Assembly (NCBI GenBank): GCA_030550775.1
Contig: JAUQOS010000014.1
Location: 1 to 35,887, forward strand
Length of the DNA: 35,887 nucleotides
Direction of reading: 5' to 3'
DNA from: Armatimonadota bacterium
GTDB lineage: Bacteria > Armatimonadota > Fimbriimonadia > Fimbriimonadales > GBS-DC
In this document: positions 22,493 to 31,618 of the stretch, piece after piece
Layout: each line of letters starts with the position of its first letter
How positions within the stretch are numbered: position 1 is the first letter of the stretch
The notes under the pieces: generated by a model
Databases searched by the model: none
What the model was told of the DNA's origin: nothing
Seen by the model: the letters and a program-made list of their open reading frames with translations, nothing else
Translations under genes and position numbers: made by a program

Positions 22493-23296
22493 TTAGGGGG
22501 TGCGTTCGCACGCCCCTGCGTATTGCGCCGACTCTGGGAAAGGCGTCTTGGGGCAGAAGTAGTGTTTGGGCACGGTGTGCGGGCACTGGTTGAGCCGCGC
22601 GCGCTCGCGCGGATGGATGGCACGCACCCATTTCGTGTGCCCGTCAAAAAACTGGAAGTTGCCCCCGCCGTTATGCACGATGGAGGGGCAGTCATTGAGT
22701 TCGTTGGTGCCGTTGCGCACCGTGAGCGCCCAGAAATAGCCGTCGTTGAGCGTTTCACCTTCGTCTACCAGCTCCACGAACTCGCCAGGGCGCTCCACCA
22801 CAGCCTCGTAAATAAAGCCCGCTACCGCGTTCATCGAGTAGCTCAATTTCTTCTCGTGCCCGCGCCGGTCGGAGGGGCAAATGTATACATCGGGGTTCTT
22901 GAGATAAGGGTAGATTGCCCCACGCGTCACATGCCCCCACAACAACCAGATTTGGTTGACAGGTGCGTCGGGATCGTTCGCCCGCGTAAGCACTGGAAAG
23001 CATGGCACCCACTGCGCCTCTAAGTAGACGCGAAAACCCGTCATCCACGAGGGCCAATCAGGTGCGCGCCACTCGCCCGGACACCGCCCTGCATCGCCTG
23101 GGCCTGGGTTGCGTCCCTCCCAGTCGTTCCGATACATCGCCAGCGCGAGCCCCAACTGCCGCATGTTCGCCAAACAGGTTGTCTGACGCCCTTTCTCGCG
23201 CGCTTGCGCCAACACAGGGAACAAAATCGCCGCCAAAATCGCGATAATCGCAATTACCACCAGTAACTCAATCAGCGTAAAGCCCGTTCGCCGCAT
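22493..23296 (-). CDS. Prepilin-type N-terminal cleavage/methylation protein with H-x9-DG C-terminus
   Basis: A 267-residue pseudopilin-like protein. The N-terminus [20 protein letters not shown] is the classic type IV pilin/type II secretion signal, cut after Gly5 with Phe6 methylated and Glu10 needed for assembly, followed by the long hydrophobic helix. The globular part has the [20 protein letters not shown] segment common in planctomycete and armatimonad proteins and ends with [13 protein letters not shown], the H-x9-DG motif. Such proteins are usually present in many paralogs; their partners and roles are mostly unknown. GGAGG lies 9 bases before the ATG at 23296. No secretion machinery genes are adjacent. 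Confidence 0.92.
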   Translation of the reverse strand: MRRTGFTLIELLVVIAIIAILAAILFPVLAQAREKGRQTTCLANMRQLGLALAMYRNDWEGRNPGPGDAGRCPGEWRAPDWPSWMTGFRVYLEAQWVPCFPVLTRANDPDAPVNQIWLLWGHVTRGAIYPYLKNPDVYICPSDRRGHEKKLSYSMNAVAGFIYEAVVERPGEFVELVDEGETLNDGYFWALTVRNGTNELNDCPSIVHNGGGNFQFFDGHTKWVRAIHPRERARLNQCPHTVPKHYFCPKTPFPESAQYAGACERTP

Positions 23297-23525
23297 TCTA
23301 ATGCCTCCTGCTGCGAAGTGGATTACATGCTACACCGCAATTGTAGCCCATTCCTGCAACTTTCGGGTGGATGATGGGCGAATTTGTGCCCGTATTTTGT
23401 GTCGAATCTCACGTAGCGCTGCCCAGCCGGTACAGAAGCAACTCGAGATTGGACATCTCCTGAACAAACCTCACGCGATTCCTTTCCCCTGTCTGCGTGG
23501 GGTACCCTTGTGTGAGACAGCCCGC

Positions 23526-24596
23526 ATGAATAGCACAGCCGCTCTCACGCGATGGATCAAGCTATACGCCCAAGCGCTTGGGTTCGAGTTGGTGGGGGTT
23601 GCACCTGCGCAACCGCCACCTCACGCCGATTCGTTTCTACTCTGGCTGGCGCAGGGCTATGGGGGCACGATGGACTATTTAGAGCGCACAGCACACCTGC
23701 GCATCAACCCCGCCGCGCTGTTGGAAGGCGCACGCAGCGCGGTTGTCGTGGGGTTGAACTACGCCCCCGCTGAATTGCCTGACACCGACTATCGCATCGC
23801 CCGCTACGCCTTGGGCGATGATTACCACCTTGTCATCCGCGAAAAGCTGGAAATGCTGCTGAGCGCGCTCCAAGCGCTCGTGCCCGAGGTGCAGGGGCGT
23901 ATCTGCGTCGATTCAGCCCCTGTGCTGGAACGCGACCTTGCTATGCTGGCGGGCTTGGGCTGGTACGGCAAGAACACTTGCCTTATCAACACGCCGCGCG
24001 GCTCCTACTTTGTTATCGGAGTGCTGCTGCTAACGCTGGAGCTGGAGTACGACACGCCTGCACAGGGCGGTTGTGGCACTTGTCGGCTGTGCTTAGATGC
24101 CTGCCCCACAGGCGCGCTGGTAGCCCCTTACCAACTGGATGCCCGCAAGTGCATCAGCTACCTGACAATTGAGTTGCGCGGTTCGATTCCCGAAGAGTAT
24201 CGGGCGCCGATGGGCAAATGGCTGTTTGGCTGCGACATTTGCCAAGAGGTGTGCCCCTTCAATCGCCCGCGTGCCCATCAGCCGCTGCGAGCTCAGCCCA
24301 CGACCGAGCCACGCCTGCAGCCGCGCTCGTTGCCCACCCTCGCTGAGATTTTGCAGATGAGCGAAACTGAGTTTGCGGAACGGTTTCGGGGCAGTGCCAT
24401 CAAACGTACCAAATGGCGCGGGCTCATCCGCAACGCGCTGATTGTGGCAGGCAACAAGCGTGACCCCACACTGCGCCCGCTTATTGAGCAATACCTACAC
24501 CACGACGATCCTGTTTTGCGTGAGACTGCAGCGTGGGCGTTAGCGCAGTTGGAGCTGGTAGAGCCTGCCCCCGCTGAATATCGGGTCGCCCAATAA
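23526..24596 (+). CDS. queG: Epoxyqueuosine reductase QueG
   Basis: Last step of queuosine synthesis in tRNA: cobalamin- and iron-sulfur-dependent reduction of epoxyqueuosine. The start at ATG 23526 gives a 356-residue protein with the family N-terminus (LYAQALGFELVGVAP). The N-terminal DUF1730 domain contains VDSAPVLERDLA with Asp129 and Asp137, and GLGWYGKNT. Two 4Fe-4S clusters are formed by CGTCRLCLDACP (Cys183, 186, 189, 193), Cys209, and CDICQEVCPF (Cys236, 239, 243). A HEAT-like C-terminal tail follows (HHDDPVLRETAAWALAQL). Its last 57 bases overlap the convergent truncated mfd gene. A GGTACCCT sequence 17 bases before the ATG may be its -10. Confidence 0.94.
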   Translation: MNSTAALTRWIKLYAQALGFELVGVAPAQPPPHADSFLLWLAQGYGGTMDYLERTAHLRINPAALLEGARSAVVVGLNYAPAELPDTDYRIARYALGDDYHLVIREKLEMLLSALQALVPEVQGRICVDSAPVLERDLAMLAGLGWYGKNTCLINTPRGSYFVIGVLLLTLELEYDTPAQGGCGTCRLCLDACPTGALVAPYQLDARKCISYLTIELRGSIPEEYRAPMGKWLFGCDICQEVCPFNRPRAHQPLRAQPTTEPRLQPRSLPTLAEILQMSETEFAERFRGSAIKRTKWRGLIRNALIVAGNKRDPTLRPLIEQYLHHDDPVLRETAAWALAQLELVEPAPAEYRVAQ

Positions 24597-25685
24597 CAAG
24601 GTGGAGGTGTGCTTTTCAACGCGTTCAAATGGCTCGATGTAGTCCTCGGCGCGCAGGGGCGGTATATCGCCTCGCTCCGCGCGCGAGGCAAGCGACTGTG
24701 CGACATCCTCCAGCAAACGCTCGTAGGCGGTGCTGAGCACCAACGGCTCGTCCAGCACCAGCCAGCCGCTTTTGGGCAAGTAATCCAGCAGGCAAGCGCG
24801 CTCGTTCAACAGCCACGGCAGGTAAAGCTCTAAGCGATCAAAGGGCGCGCCCTGCATCAGGGGGCGTAGGTCGTCTGCCAAGCGCTGGCGTAGTTCGGGC
24901 TGGAGGTGGGGCGGCTGGGCAGCAATCATCTGTTCCCACTCGGTGCGAATGCGGGCAGCCATCGCCTCGTTGCCCATCGGTACCTCGCGGGCAGGTGGAA
25001 TCGCCACCGTGCTCACTTGGCGGATCGAGCGCTGCGACGCCGGCTCAAATAGGCGCAAGCTGGTAATCTCGTCGCCCCAAAACTCGATGCGCACAGGCAA
25101 CTCCGCGCCCATCGGAAATACATCCACAATCCCGCCTCGCCGCGCAAACTGCCCCGGAATGCGCACTGGCTCCTGATACTCATAACCATCCTCGGTAATC
25201 CGATGGAGCAGCACCTGGGGTTCGATGTGGAACAGCCACTCGTGGTCGTCTGGAGGTGGCGCATCGGGCACGCGCAAGCGCACCAGTTCGGCTTCAAATG
25301 TCGCTTCAGGCATCGTGCGCTGCAGCGCGGCAGCAATCGGCGCGATCAGACACACCGCGTCGCCGCGATGGAGCGCGCTGAGAGCGCGAATCCGCTCGTG
25401 TAGAGTTTCTTGCTCCACACCGGTTGGCTCCAGCAGGGGCGTGAGCGCGCTGGGCACGCGCAACAGGCGACTTTCGGGCACCCCCAAACGTAGCAACACC
25501 GCCAGCCATTGCTCCGCGCGCTCCAGCGAGGGCGTAAGCACCAACACGGGCGATGACTGATGCAGCAGCCACGGCGCCAACAACACAGGGCGCGACTCGG
25601 GGCATACCTCGCGCCATACAATAGGGGCACCAGGCACTAGCGCGGGCATCGCACCGCTTAGCTGTTCCAGCCACGCGGGTAGCAT
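24540..25685 (-). CDS. mfd: Truncated transcription-repair coupling factor Mfd (UvrB-homology module only)
   Basis: A 381-residue protein matching only the N-terminal third of Mfd (about 1100 residues normally). Visible parts are domain 1a (LLAPWLLHQSSPVLVLTPS), the UvrA-binding domain 2 region, domain 1b (PGQFARRGGIVDVFPMGAE, VRIEFWGDEITSLRLFEP) and the start of domain 3 (LLDYLPKSGWLVLDEP). The RNA-polymerase-interacting and translocase domains with their Walker motifs are absent. The last 19 residues are read antisense through the end of queG, so the original gene appears to have been cut near 24600. It starts 3 bases after the stop of the exchanger gene and is probably in its operon. It might still bind UvrA; alternatively it is a decaying remnant. 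Confidence 0.8.
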   Translation of the reverse strand: MLPAWLEQLSGAMPALVPGAPIVWREVCPESRPVLLAPWLLHQSSPVLVLTPSLERAEQWLAVLLRLGVPESRLLRVPSALTPLLEPTGVEQETLHERIRALSALHRGDAVCLIAPIAAALQRTMPEATFEAELVRLRVPDAPPPDDHEWLFHIEPQVLLHRITEDGYEYQEPVRIPGQFARRGGIVDVFPMGAELPVRIEFWGDEITSLRLFEPASQRSIRQVSTVAIPPAREVPMGNEAMAARIRTEWEQMIAAQPPHLQPELRQRLADDLRPLMQGAPFDRLELYLPWLLNERACLLDYLPKSGWLVLDEPLVLSTAYERLLEDVAQSLASRAERGDIPPLRAEDYIEPFERVEKHTSTLLLGDPIFSGGRLYQLQLR

Positions 25686-25688
25686 CTT

Positions 25689-26801
25689 CTACTTTGGAAG
25701 CTCCACTTGCCGACGGCTAATCCGCCGCGGCTTGAGATATTGCCGATTCCACGCGAACACCAGCGTTAGTACTAGCGCAATTGCCGTAAGTGGCAACACA
25801 AAGTACTTCATCGCCAGCGTGTACTCATCCAGCGCGTCATGTTGACTGGAGTTGAGGAACAGGTACACCGTATAGGCGATGTAGTAGCTTACAAACAGCG
25901 CACCCTCCCACCGCTTGATTTGAAAGCCGTTGAAGAACACTGGAAAGCACGCCAACGAGACGGCAATCATCACAGGTGCGTCAAAGCGCAGCACCGCAGG
26001 GGCAACTGCGATTCCCTCGGGCGCTGCCAGACTGCTGAAACCCAGCACCGACAGGATGTTGAAAATGTTGCTGCCCACCACATTGCCCACCGAAATGTCG
26101 CGTTCGCCACGCAGACTGGCAATCACCGAAGTTGCCAGCTCGGGTAGCGAAGTGCCTACCGCCACGATCGTTAGCCCAATCACCAGCTCGCTGACCCCCA
26201 GCGCGCGTGCTGCTGCTACCGCGCCTTGGATCAGCCACTCAGACCCCAGCACCAACCCGCCCAGCCCAAAGCCGATTAGCCCCAGCAACTTGAGATAAGT
26301 CCAGCCGTTGCGCGGAATCGCGCCCACCTCTTCCAGCTCGGTTTCCAACACCGGCTCGGAACGCGCCGTGCGCGCCATCCAAATCAGATAAGCCGTAAAG
26401 ATTGCCACCAAAACTGCCCCGTCGAAGCGTGTCAACTTGCCATCGTAGCTCAGCGCAAAAAAGAGCAAGGCCGTGCCAATCATCATGGGCACTTCAATCT
26501 TGATAAGGCGGACGCTTACTGCCAGCGGCGCAACCACCGCCGACAGCCCCAAAATCAGCAAAATGTTGACGATATTGCTGCCTACCACATTGCCGACGGC
26601 GATGTCGGGCTGCCCGCGATACGCCGAGAGCACCGAGACAGCCAACTCAGGCGCGCTGGTACCAAACGCCACCACGCTTAGCCCAATCACCACGGGGGGC
26701 ACGCCCAGCAACGCAGCCAAGCGCGACGCTCCACGCACCAACCACTCGCCACCGCCAATCAGCAGCAGCAACCCCGGCAGAATAAGCCACGCTTTTTCCA
26801 A
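25689..26801 (-). CDS. Sodium/calcium exchanger (CaCA family, YrbG-like)
   Basis: A 370-residue membrane antiporter with about ten helices and the two inverted alpha repeats of the CaCA family. Alpha-1 is VVAFGTSAPELAVSV with Glu52 and GNVVGSNIVNILL. Alpha-2 is VAVGTSLPELATSV and GNVVGSNIFNIL. The acidic residues in both repeats, which bind the cation, are intact. The start is TTG at 26801, supported by GGAGGG about 9 bases upstream and by an N-terminus fitting the family. It follows nuoL by 14 bases and precedes the truncated mfd by 3, so the three form one transcript. It likely exports Ca in exchange for Na or H. Confidence 0.92.
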   Translation of the reverse strand: MEKAWLILPGLLLLIGGGEWLVRGASRLAALLGVPPVVIGLSVVAFGTSAPELAVSVLSAYRGQPDIAVGNVVGSNIVNILLILGLSAVVAPLAVSVRLIKIEVPMMIGTALLFFALSYDGKLTRFDGAVLVAIFTAYLIWMARTARSEPVLETELEEVGAIPRNGWTYLKLLGLIGFGLGGLVLGSEWLIQGAVAAARALGVSELVIGLTIVAVGTSLPELATSVIASLRGERDISVGNVVGSNIFNILSVLGFSSLAAPEGIAVAPAVLRFDAPVMIAVSLACFPVFFNGFQIKRWEGALFVSYYIAYTVYLFLNSSQHDALDEYTLAMKYFVLPLTAIALVLTLVFAWNRQYLKPRRISRRQVELPK

Positions 26802-26815
26802 AGTCTGATTCCCTC

Positions 26816-28789
26816 CTACCGCGTGCTGTAGACAAACGCTGCGATAAGCAACAGCAAAGCGCCTGCCATCATCACCAGCGCATACGAGCGCACATACCCG
26901 CTTTGCAGCGGGCGCAGCAGGTTGCCCAACGCGCGCGCCGACGCACCAACGAGGTTCACCACGGTATCAATTACGCTTTCCACAATAACCGCTAAAACGA
27001 GCGCGAGAGCTCCACCCAAGTTTACGCCCAGTGCACGCATTAGCCCATCGTAGCCCCACTGCTTGTGGGCTGCGCCCCATATGCCTTGCAGTTGCGCTTC
27101 CGCTTTAGGCATACCGCGCCGATAGCGCACTATTGCGAACGCTGCTCCAAGCACCGCCGCTCCCAAGGCAATCCCGAACACGATGCCCTTGCCCGCCGTT
27201 TCGCTGAAGAAGAGATTCTCTTGCCCCAAAATGCTCGGCTCAGCAACGGGCTTGAGGAACTCGTGGAACGCTTTCTCGCTGGGCAATACCCACCCAAACA
27301 GCACCGACCCCAACGCCAAAATGCCCAACACGCTAAGCACCGTAGCGTATCGCTCGCGTGGCAGCTCGTGAGAATGCCCTTCCGAAGGGGCATGCGCTGC
27401 AGGCGGCACCACAAACACCAGCCACACCAAGCGCGTCATATACGCCGCCGTAAGCCCTGCCGTCAGCACCCCTACCCCAAACAGGAACGGCGCAAAGTAC
27501 ACCAACTTTGCATTGTAGACGCTTAGCAGAATCGCCTCTTTCGACCAAAAGCCCGACAGCGGCGGAATGCCCATAATTGCCAGCCACCCCACCACCATCG
27601 TGGCGAAGGTAACTGGCAACGCCCGCGCCAAGCCCCCCATCTTGCGAATGTCGCCCTGATGATGCAGCGCAATCAGTACCGAGCCAGCCGCCAAGAACAA
27701 CAACGCTTTGAAAAAGGCGTGCGTTGCCACATGGAACATCCCCGCCCAAAACGCGCCCACGCCACACGCCAGAAACATATAGCCCAGTTGGCTGACGGTA
27801 GAGTATGCCAACACGCGCTTGATATCAGTTTGGGCAATCGCGATGGTTGCCGCCCACAGTGCGGTAAGCGCACCCACCCCTGCGATAATGCCCATCGCCA
27901 TCGGCGCCATCTCCAAAATCGGATGCACGCGCACCAGCAGATAGACACCTGCTGTCACCATCGTGGCAGCGTGTATGAGGGCAGAAACGGGCGTTGGACC
28001 CGCCATCGCGTCGGGCAGCCAGAAGTAAAGCGGCAACTGCGCCGACTTACCCGCCGCCGCCAAGAACAACAGCAGCGCCACGGCTGTCGCCACCCAGCCT
28101 GCCTCACGCAACACTGTGAACGCCAACGTGTTTACCTGCGCAAACGAGAGCGTGCCAAATACTGCCCAGATGATGAACATCGCCAGTAGATAGCCGGCAT
28201 CGCCGATGCGGTTCACGATAAACGCTTTGTTCGCGGCGTCGGTGTTCGCCTTCCATTCCGCGTTGCGGTAAAAAAAGCCAATCAGTAAGTAGCTGCATAG
28301 CCCCACGCCCTCCCATCCAACAAACATCACCAAAAAGTTGCCCGCCAGCACCAGCACCAGCATGAAAAAGATAAACAAGTTGAAGTAGGTGAAAAAGCGC
28401 GGATAATCGTCATCGTCTGCCATATAGCCCGTGGCGTAGAGGTGGATTAGCCCACCGATGCCTGTGACGACCAACGCCATCAACACCGAGAGTGGGTCTA
28501 TCAGGAACTCAAGGGGCACAGTCAAGCGCGTCGTTTGAATCCACTCAGTAATGCCATATACTATGGTGCGCTCTTGTGGGGGTAGGCGAAGCATCGCCTG
28601 CAGCAGCTGCCAACTGAGAGCAAACGCGCTCAGCACTACGCCTGTGCCCACCGCGCCGACGAGCCACTTGCCCGTCCGCGTGCCCAACGTGCGCACAAGC
28701 CAGCCGCCCAATAGCGCGTGAAACAGACTGCCAACCAAAGGCAGTAACACTATCCAAAGTGTCAGGTGCGCGGGCCATCCGTCCATCAT
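26816..28789 (-). CDS. nuoL: NADH-quinone oxidoreductase subunit L (NuoL/Nqo12 type)
   Basis: A 657-residue, about 16-helix antiporter-like subunit of respiratory complex I. Family marks include LSVLMALVVTGIGGLIHLYATGY, FLVMFVGWEGVGLCSYLLIGF with the conserved Glu of the proton channel, and NRIGDAGYLLAM. Further marks are LPDAMAGPTPVSALIHAATMVTAGVYLLVR, IKRVLAYSTVSQLGYMF, HAFFKALLFLAAGSV, and a long C-terminal part consistent with the lateral helix. That length favours a true NuoL over the shorter DabB or Mrp subunits. It is odd to find it alone, with no other nuo genes beside it. TAGGAG precedes the ATG, and a consensus -10 lies 20 bases upstream. Confidence 0.9.
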   Translation of the reverse strand: MMDGWPAHLTLWIVLLPLVGSLFHALLGGWLVRTLGTRTGKWLVGAVGTGVVLSAFALSWQLLQAMLRLPPQERTIVYGITEWIQTTRLTVPLEFLIDPLSVLMALVVTGIGGLIHLYATGYMADDDDYPRFFTYFNLFIFFMLVLVLAGNFLVMFVGWEGVGLCSYLLIGFFYRNAEWKANTDAANKAFIVNRIGDAGYLLAMFIIWAVFGTLSFAQVNTLAFTVLREAGWVATAVALLLFLAAAGKSAQLPLYFWLPDAMAGPTPVSALIHAATMVTAGVYLLVRVHPILEMAPMAMGIIAGVGALTALWAATIAIAQTDIKRVLAYSTVSQLGYMFLACGVGAFWAGMFHVATHAFFKALLFLAAGSVLIALHHQGDIRKMGGLARALPVTFATMVVGWLAIMGIPPLSGFWSKEAILLSVYNAKLVYFAPFLFGVGVLTAGLTAAYMTRLVWLVFVVPPAAHAPSEGHSHELPRERYATVLSVLGILALGSVLFGWVLPSEKAFHEFLKPVAEPSILGQENLFFSETAGKGIVFGIALGAAVLGAAFAIVRYRRGMPKAEAQLQGIWGAAHKQWGYDGLMRALGVNLGGALALVLAVIVESVIDTVVNLVGASARALGNLLRPLQSGYVRSYALVMMAGALLLLIAAFVYSTR

Positions 28790-28809
28790 GCCGTGCTCCT
28801 ACACGCGAG

Positions 28810-28817
28810 ATTATACC
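28810..28817 (-). promoter_or_regulatory. Promoter -10 element of nuoL
   Basis: GGTATAAT on the minus strand, 20 bases upstream of ATG 28789, with TAGGAG in the leader. It lies back to back with the element of the divergent Kef-type gene. Confidence 0.6.
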
Positions 28818-28833
28818 TGCGCCACACGGCTCA

Positions 28834-28841
28834 GGTACAAT
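28834..28841 (+). promoter_or_regulatory. Short-leader or leaderless -10 element of the Kef-type antiporter gene
   Basis: GGTACAAT with 11 bases before ATG 28853 and no Shine-Dalgarno between. Confidence 0.5.
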
Positions 28842-28852
28842 TCCGCGCACAC

Positions 28853-30580
28853 ATGGCACACACCCACGCGGCTTCCCTTGCAGAGAGCATCCTGCTTGTC
28901 ATCGGCGCCAGCATCGTGATTGTGGCGCTGTTCCAGCGTTTGCGTCTCCCCTCAATCGTCGGTTTTATCCTCACAGGAGCGTTGATGGGGCCTTACGGCT
29001 TGGGCTGGATTGGTGAGGCGGAAGCCATCAAGCTGCTGGCAGAGATGGGCGTGGTGCTGCTACTATTCTCGCTGGGGGTGGAGTTCTCGATTGACCGTTT
29101 GCTGCAGTTGCGCCACTATGTGTTGCGGGCAGGCATTGCGCAAGTGGGGCTGACGGTAGTGCTGTGTGCAATAGGCGCGTTCCTGCTGGGCTATAACTTA
29201 GCGCAGGCACTGGCGCTCGGTATGATCATTAGCCTCAGCAGCACGGCTGTTGGGGTCAAACTGCTTAAGCAGCGCGAGGAGCTGGATAGCACCCATGGAC
29301 GGTTTGCAGTAGGCGTGTTGTTGTTTCAAGATGTGATGGCGCCGATTTTTATGGCGGTGCTGCCCTTTTTGATGCAGCTGGAAGAGCGTGGGCTGTCGGT
29401 GGTGGGGCTGAAGTTGGTGTTGACAGTAGTGGGCGTGGCAGCGGTATATTTCGCAGCGCGCGTTGTGGTGCCAATGCTACTCCGCTGGATGGTTGCTTCC
29501 GATACGCGCGAGATCCCCGTGTTGGGGTCGCTGTTTCTGGCGTTGCTGATGAGCTATATCACGCAGCAGTTGGGGCTCTCGCCCGCGCTGGGGGCGTTCA
29601 TCGCGGGTATTATCATCTCCGAGACGCCCTACAGCCACCAAATCACCGCCAACATCACCCCCTTCCGCGACAGCTTCCTTGCGCTGTTTTTCATTTCGGT
29701 GGGCTTGCTGGTGGACTTGCCTTACCTCCATGAAAATTGGACGCAAGTGCTGCTGTGGACGGTCGGGCTGATGGCGTTTAAGATGCTGATTGTGCTAGGC
29801 ACGGCGTTGGCGATTCGGCGCCCGCTGCGCGTGGGGCTGCTGGCAGGCACGGTGCTGGCGAATATCGGCGAGTTCTCGTTCGTGCTGATGGAGCAGGCAC
29901 GCGCCACGCGCTTGCTCCCGCCTGAGTTAGTCAATGGGCTGGTGGCGGGCACCTCGCTGAGCATCCTGCTGACACCCATCGTATTAGCAACTGCCTATCA
30001 GCTGCTGGCGCGTGCCACGCGCCGTGCCCCGTGGCTTTCGCGAGTACGCGCCGCCCACGAGAGCCATCCTGAGCTGCGCGACCACATCATCATTGTGGGC
30101 TTCGGGCTGAACGGGCGCAACTTAGCAAACATGCTGCGCGAACTGAACGAACCGTTCGTGGTCGTGGAGATGAACGGGGCGCTGGTGCGCGCGGCGCAAA
30201 AGCAGGGCATTCCGGTGGTTTATGGCGATGCTGCCCATCCTGAAATCATGCTCGCTGCGGGTGTTCAGCGCGCTCGCGCGGTAGTCATCGCGATTTCCGA
30301 CCCCATCAGCACTCGCTATGCGGTGCGCACGATCCGCGAACTGAACCCTGATGTGTATATTGTTGTGCGCACACGCTATGTGTCGGAGATTGAACCGCTG
30401 TATGCAGCTGGAGCTACCGATGTCGTGTCTGAGGAGTTTGAGACCTTTATTGAAATCGCGGGTAGGATTATGCGCCTGCTGGGCGTGGATACAGAAAAGC
30501 GGCTGCAGGTGATGAACCAGTGTCGCGCCCGCCACTATCAGATGCTGCAGGAGACCAAAGAAGGCGTGTTTGCCAACTGA
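28853..30580 (+). CDS. Kef-type cation:proton antiporter (CPA2) with RCK domain
   Basis: A 575-residue protein. Residues about 10-390 form a 12-13 helix CPA2 antiporter (PSIVGFILTGALMGPYGLGW, LLFSLGVEFSIDRL, LSSTAVGVKLL, LFQDVMAPIF, LGAFIAGIIISE). From His411 a TrkA-N/RCK Rossmann domain begins HIIIVGFGLNGRNLANML, the G-x-G-x-x-G nucleotide site, followed by VVVEMN and VYGDAAHPEIML. It probably exchanges K or Na for H under control of NAD(H) or another ligand. ATG 28853 is chosen from its closeness to the -10 element; an upstream extension has no support. It is divergent from nuoL and followed closely by a dehydrogenase gene. Confidence 0.92.
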   Translation: MAHTHAASLAESILLVIGASIVIVALFQRLRLPSIVGFILTGALMGPYGLGWIGEAEAIKLLAEMGVVLLLFSLGVEFSIDRLLQLRHYVLRAGIAQVGLTVVLCAIGAFLLGYNLAQALALGMIISLSSTAVGVKLLKQREELDSTHGRFAVGVLLFQDVMAPIFMAVLPFLMQLEERGLSVVGLKLVLTVVGVAAVYFAARVVVPMLLRWMVASDTREIPVLGSLFLALLMSYITQQLGLSPALGAFIAGIIISETPYSHQITANITPFRDSFLALFFISVGLLVDLPYLHENWTQVLLWTVGLMAFKMLIVLGTALAIRRPLRVGLLAGTVLANIGEFSFVLMEQARATRLLPPELVNGLVAGTSLSILLTPIVLATAYQLLARATRRAPWLSRVRAAHESHPELRDHIIIVGFGLNGRNLANMLRELNEPFVVVEMNGALVRAAQKQGIPVVYGDAAHPEIMLAAGVQRARAVVIAISDPISTRYAVRTIRELNPDVYIVVRTRYVSEIEPLYAAGATDVVSEEFETFIEIAGRIMRLLGVDTEKRLQVMNQCRARHYQMLQETKEGVFAN

Positions 30581-30582
30581 GA

Positions 30583-30590
30583 GGTACACT
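30583..30590 (+). promoter_or_regulatory. Leaderless -10 element of the zinc alcohol dehydrogenase gene
   Basis: GGTACACT just after the Kef-type stop codon, with 8 bases before ATG 30599. Confidence 0.5.
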
Positions 30591-30598
30591 TCGAGGCG

Positions 30599-31618
30599 AT
30601 GTTGGCTGCTTGGTTACCCGCCCCACGTGTGTTGGAATTGCGCGAGTTACCCGCTCCAGAGCCAGCCCCCGGCGAGGTGGTGGTGCGCATGCGCATCGCG
30701 CTTACTTGTGGCACCGATTTGAAAACCTATCGCCGCGGGCACGCCAAATTGCCGTTCGGTGCGTTTGGGCACGAGGGGGTAGGCGAAATCGTTGCCGTTG
30801 GTGAAGGCGTGGAGCATCTCCGTGTGGGGCAACGCGTCACTTGGTTGCCCACAGCGCCCTGTGGTACATGCTTTACCTGCCGACGCCAACGGTATAACCT
30901 TTGTCGCAACCTTTTTGATGCTGTCGTGCTGGGCACTTATGCTGAGTATCTCAAAATCAACGCGCGTGTGGCACGCGTGCATGTGTTTCCGTTGGAGACA
31001 CTGAGCGACTTGCGTGGCGCGTTTGTGGAACCGTTGGCATGCGTGCTGCACGCATGGCGCATGCTGGAGCCGCTGCCCGGGGCGCGCGTGTGCATCGTCG
31101 GCACAGGCGCGATGGGTTATCTGCATCTAATGGAAGCCCGCGCCCGTCACTGCGAAACGATAGTAGTCGGCAGACGCCCCGAACGCTTGCAGCTGGCACG
31201 CACGCTGGGAGCCACTGAAACCGTTTTGGCGACGCCCGACCCTCAGCACTGGATGGAAACGGTTCGCATGCTTACCGACGGCGGAGCCGATGTGGTGATT
31301 GAAGCCACAGGTGCCAAAGAAATCTGGCAGCTCGCCCCCGACTTGGCTGCCCCCGGCGGCAAGGTGTTGCTGTACAGTGGTTTGGCAAAAGGCGAAACCG
31401 TGAGCATCCTAGCCGAGCGGTGGCATTACGATGAGTTGACCATCTTGGGTAGCTTCCACTTCACCACGCCGGACGCTCTACAGGCACTGGAACGACTGCA
31501 CCAAAGCGAGTTTGCCGTTGAGCAGCTCATCACCGACACGCGCCCCCTGCGCGAGATTGTGCAAGTGTTCGAACAGCTGGATCGGGGCGAAGGCATCAAG
31601 TACGCGATTGTGCCATAG
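30599..31618 (+). CDS. Zinc-dependent alcohol dehydrogenase (MDR superfamily)
   Basis: A 339-residue medium-chain dehydrogenase. The catalytic zinc site is Cys37 in LTCGTDLKTYRRG and the GHE of His58-Glu59. The structural zinc site is Cys88, 91, 94 and 102 in PCGTCFTCRRQRYNLC. The Rossmann nucleotide-binding loop is CIVGTGAMGYLHL (about 162-174). The pattern is close to threonine or sorbitol dehydrogenases, which oxidise polyols or amino alcohols with NAD(P). Substrate unknown. It follows the antiporter gene by 18 bases but with its own -10 element. Its stop is followed by about 970 bases with no gene. Confidence 0.92.
   Translation: MLAAWLPAPRVLELRELPAPEPAPGEVVVRMRIALTCGTDLKTYRRGHAKLPFGAFGHEGVGEIVAVGEGVEHLRVGQRVTWLPTAPCGTCFTCRRQRYNLCRNLFDAVVLGTYAEYLKINARVARVHVFPLETLSDLRGAFVEPLACVLHAWRMLEPLPGARVCIVGTGAMGYLHLMEARARHCETIVVGRRPERLQLARTLGATETVLATPDPQHWMETVRMLTDGGADVVIEATGAKEIWQLAPDLAAPGGKVLLYSGLAKGETVSILAERWHYDELTILGSFHFTTPDALQALERLHQSEFAVEQLITDTRPLREIVQVFEQLDRGEGIKYAIVP

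Noticed and set aside
28853-30580. Glutathione-gated KefC with its ancillary subunit KefF/G
   Set aside because: The protein has the CPA2 plus RCK layout, but no ancillary subunit gene is adjacent, so the specific KefC name is not supported.
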